64,000 nucleotides of DNA. Source: Capsulimonadaceae bacterium. GTDB lineage: Bacteria > Armatimonadota > Armatimonadia > Armatimonadales > Capsulimonadaceae. The stretch covers positions 100,354-164,353 of the forward strand of contig JARLGU010000062.1 of assembly GCA_031292625.1 (NCBI GenBank), given 5' to 3'. The notes beneath the pieces were generated by a model. The model was not told the origin of the DNA, did no database searches, and saw nothing but the letters and a program-made list of their open reading frames with translations. The stretch's first letter is position 1; every line of letters starts with the position of its first letter. Of the stretch, positions 62,141-64,000 are shown piece after piece. A program made the translations under genes and the position numbers.

Positions 62141-63502
62141 CTAAAGAACGATCGATCCGCCAGACGCCAATTCGTTTCTCACGTCGCCAACCGAGACGGC
62201 TCGAATGTTTCCGCTTTGTGAACGTACGGCGAGCGCAGCCGCAACACCGGCCGCCTCGCCGGTTTGATTGAGGTTGACCATTACTCGGATCGCTCCATGT
62301 GCCGCTTGGTCGGCGTCGATCATTCTGCCGGCGACGACGATGTTGTCGTATGGCCCCTGCGGGAGCATGCTGCGCAGGGGGATCTGGTAGTAAGGCGTGT
62401 TTGCCGAACCTTCAGGACGCCAACGCGAGACCTCCGTTGGCCGGCCAGGGCAGGAATAGCGCTGCGTTCCGTCAAGGTACATTAGCGTCGTGCCGGGCTT
62501 GTCGCTATGGTGGATGTCCACGGGATAGGTCCCGTTTGCTATCGCATCATCGAACCGCACCCCTTCGAGTATGTCGTCTTTCGTTAGCTGGTATGCGCAT
62601 CTCACATGCCGGGACTCGCGAATCCCGATGCGCGCGGGCAGGGTGGTAAGCGTCAACTTGGTGTCCGGCGCGTATTTTCGCAAAATGTCCTGAATCGCCC
62701 GAACCTGGCGACGACCTTCCATCTCCGCGTAGGTCAGATAGCTCGCATCCGCGCAGCTTCCGCCCGAAACCCGGGTGCCTGCCAGCATAATGACGTCGCT
62801 GCCAGGGATGCCCGCGTACCAGACAAATCCCTGCGGGAAGCCGTACTCTGCCCCATGTTCTTGGACGAGATTTCCCAGGTCCACGCCTTTGAGCCGGGAC
62901 AATCCTTCTAAGAATGCGCAAGTCGTCGAAGGCTGGATCTGGTTTGCGTTGTATGTTTCAAGACCGAGCCTCGCGCAGAGATCCCCGTCGCCCGTGGCGT
63001 CGATAAACGACTTCGCGAGGATTGCCCCACGACCGGATTTGTTCTCGACGATCACGCCCTGAAGACGTTCGTCGTCGCCGACGTATGGGGCTGCAAATTG
63101 GGTGTGCAGGTAAGGAGTGACGGTCTTCGCTTCTCGGACCATTTCGTCGAGTTCGATCGTAAGCTCCGCCGAATTGAACTCCCAAAAGTCGTGGACATTC
63201 CGTTCTTTGACCCTGACAGCGCCACGTTTGCTCAGACGCGTCATTACATCAGTGGTCAGGCCCGCGATAATCTGCCGATCGAAGAACGCATCTAGCGGCG
63301 GATGCCAGAGGTTGACAAGCGATAGGGTTGCAACGCCGCCGAAGCAGCCCATACGCTCAACGAGGATCACGCGGGCGCCTAAGCGAGCTGCGCGAATTGC
63401 CGCGAAAACGCCGGTGCAGCTTCCGCCAAGGACGCAAACGTCGGCCTCCTCAAGGATTGGAATACTGCGGGACGGTTCAACAATCAGGCCATAAGCTTCC
63501 AT
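62141..63502 (-). CDS. FAD-dependent oxidoreductase
   Basis: EADVCVLGGSCTGVFAAIRAARLGARVILVERMGCFGGVATLSLVNLWHP; FIDATGDGDLCARLG. Confidence 0.88.
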   Translation of the reverse strand: MEAYGLIVEPSRSIPILEEADVCVLGGSCTGVFAAIRAARLGARVILVERMGCFGGVATLSLVNLWHPPLDAFFDRQIIAGLTTDVMTRLSKRGAVRVKERNVHDFWEFNSAELTIELDEMVREAKTVTPYLHTQFAAPYVGDDERLQGVIVENKSGRGAILAKSFIDATGDGDLCARLGLETYNANQIQPSTTCAFLEGLSRLKGVDLGNLVQEHGAEYGFPQGFVWYAGIPGSDVIMLAGTRVSGGSCADASYLTYAEMEGRRQVRAIQDILRKYAPDTKLTLTTLPARIGIRESRHVRCAYQLTKDDILEGVRFDDAIANGTYPVDIHHSDKPGTTLMYLDGTQRYSCPGRPTEVSRWRPEGSANTPYYQIPLRSMLPQGPYDNIVVAGRMIDADQAAHGAIRVMVNLNQTGEAAGVAAALAVRSQSGNIRAVSVGDVRNELASGGSIVL

Positions 63503-63635
63503 CTTGATCTCTCCTCAATATCCTTTTGCGAACAGCGCCGAGCTTGTTTGCGTTGTGGTACGAACGCAGTTCGCTGAACAATGAAGATTGTTGCACGTAC
63601 GTACGCCGTTATCGCGCATTTGCGTTGGAATTAAC

Positions 63636-63829
63636 CAGTTGGACTTCCGCTTGCTGTGCGTTAAGCGAGTGGGTACCGTAAATTGGTCAGGACTTGGGAG
63701 CGCTTCTCAGGCCGCTGGGCGATATTTCAAGCGCTTCGCGTACGGCTTGCCAACAGGCTGCGTGTTAAGCGGCTAAAGAGAAATGACCAGCCCGGCCATG
63801 GAGGGCATCTTAATCCTCATCTTCTCTTG
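63636..63829 (+). repeat. Dispersed repeat X, copy D
   Basis: ~190 bp closely matching 607-812; ends at ...catcttctctt where a MITE-like element begins. Confidence 0.85.
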
Positions 63830-64000
63830 GAGTGTAATTAACTGGCATATTGCGAGAAGGATTCAGGACGGCTCGTGCCGCCGGGGCAATTTTTCGCCCG
63901 CGCCTCGTTCACTGCGGTGTTTTACGATGCTTCGACGACACGCGTACAGCCCTTTGCCGCCATCGTCCGCCGGTCACGGACCGGTCTCGCTCGCGCCTCG
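63830..64000 (+). mobile_element. MITE-like element (5' part, truncated by window end) with 93-bp repeat unit
   Basis: GAGTGTAATTAACTGGCATATTGCGAGAAGGATTCAGGACGGCTCGTGCCGCCGGGGCA...; 93-bp unit 63901-63993 then a second unit starts. Confidence 0.55.

Noticed and set aside
1-64000. tRNA/rRNA genes, intact transposases or prophage genes
   Set aside because: Searched by eye on both strands and in the ORF list; none could be supported.

Overview
The window is GC-rich bacterial chromosomal DNA. It looks like an environmental, diderm-type bacterium; an Armatimonadota/Capsulimonas-like origin is only a guess from gene content. I found no rRNA, tRNA or CRISPR by eye.

The first ~35 kb is mostly metabolic and transport genes: a GH16-like hydrolase, a LacI regulator with dehydrogenases, a MarR-regulated MacAB/TolC-like efflux operon, MFS, Ogt, NUDIX, M20, DinB and an NDP-sugar synthase. 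Three accessory zones stand out.

(1) 24.2-34.9 kb: a secreted FecR-TPR-beta-barrel fusion lies convergent to an operon containing a degenerate DUF559-like protein, a class III cyclase-STAND ATPase-TPR regulator and a secreted TPR-CHAT protease. The last two genes overlap by an ATGA.

(2) 36.3-62.1 kb: a two-gene surface module occurs twice. Each copy has a very large repeat protein (a 4468-aa FN3/CHB_HEX protein, and an S53 peptidase with Ig-like repeats) ending in the same ~165-aa 'GWNMIGDPF...TTMYVP' C-terminal domain. Each is followed directly by a small Gly-linker lipoprotein. This is my best candidate for an undescribed cell-surface display or anchoring system.

(3) A dispersed ~190-230 bp intergenic repeat is interrupted, at the same internal position in two of three copies, by MITE-like elements. 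Two of these elements carry a 93-bp (31-codon) tandem repeat.

Several cis-sites are readable directly: a MerR-type promoter with a 19-bp spacer, a CG-centred LacI operator with an apparently leaderless start, a dyad over the -10 of the efflux operon, and a tandem leader array before the giant gene. All assignments are from reading sequence only; no searches were run.
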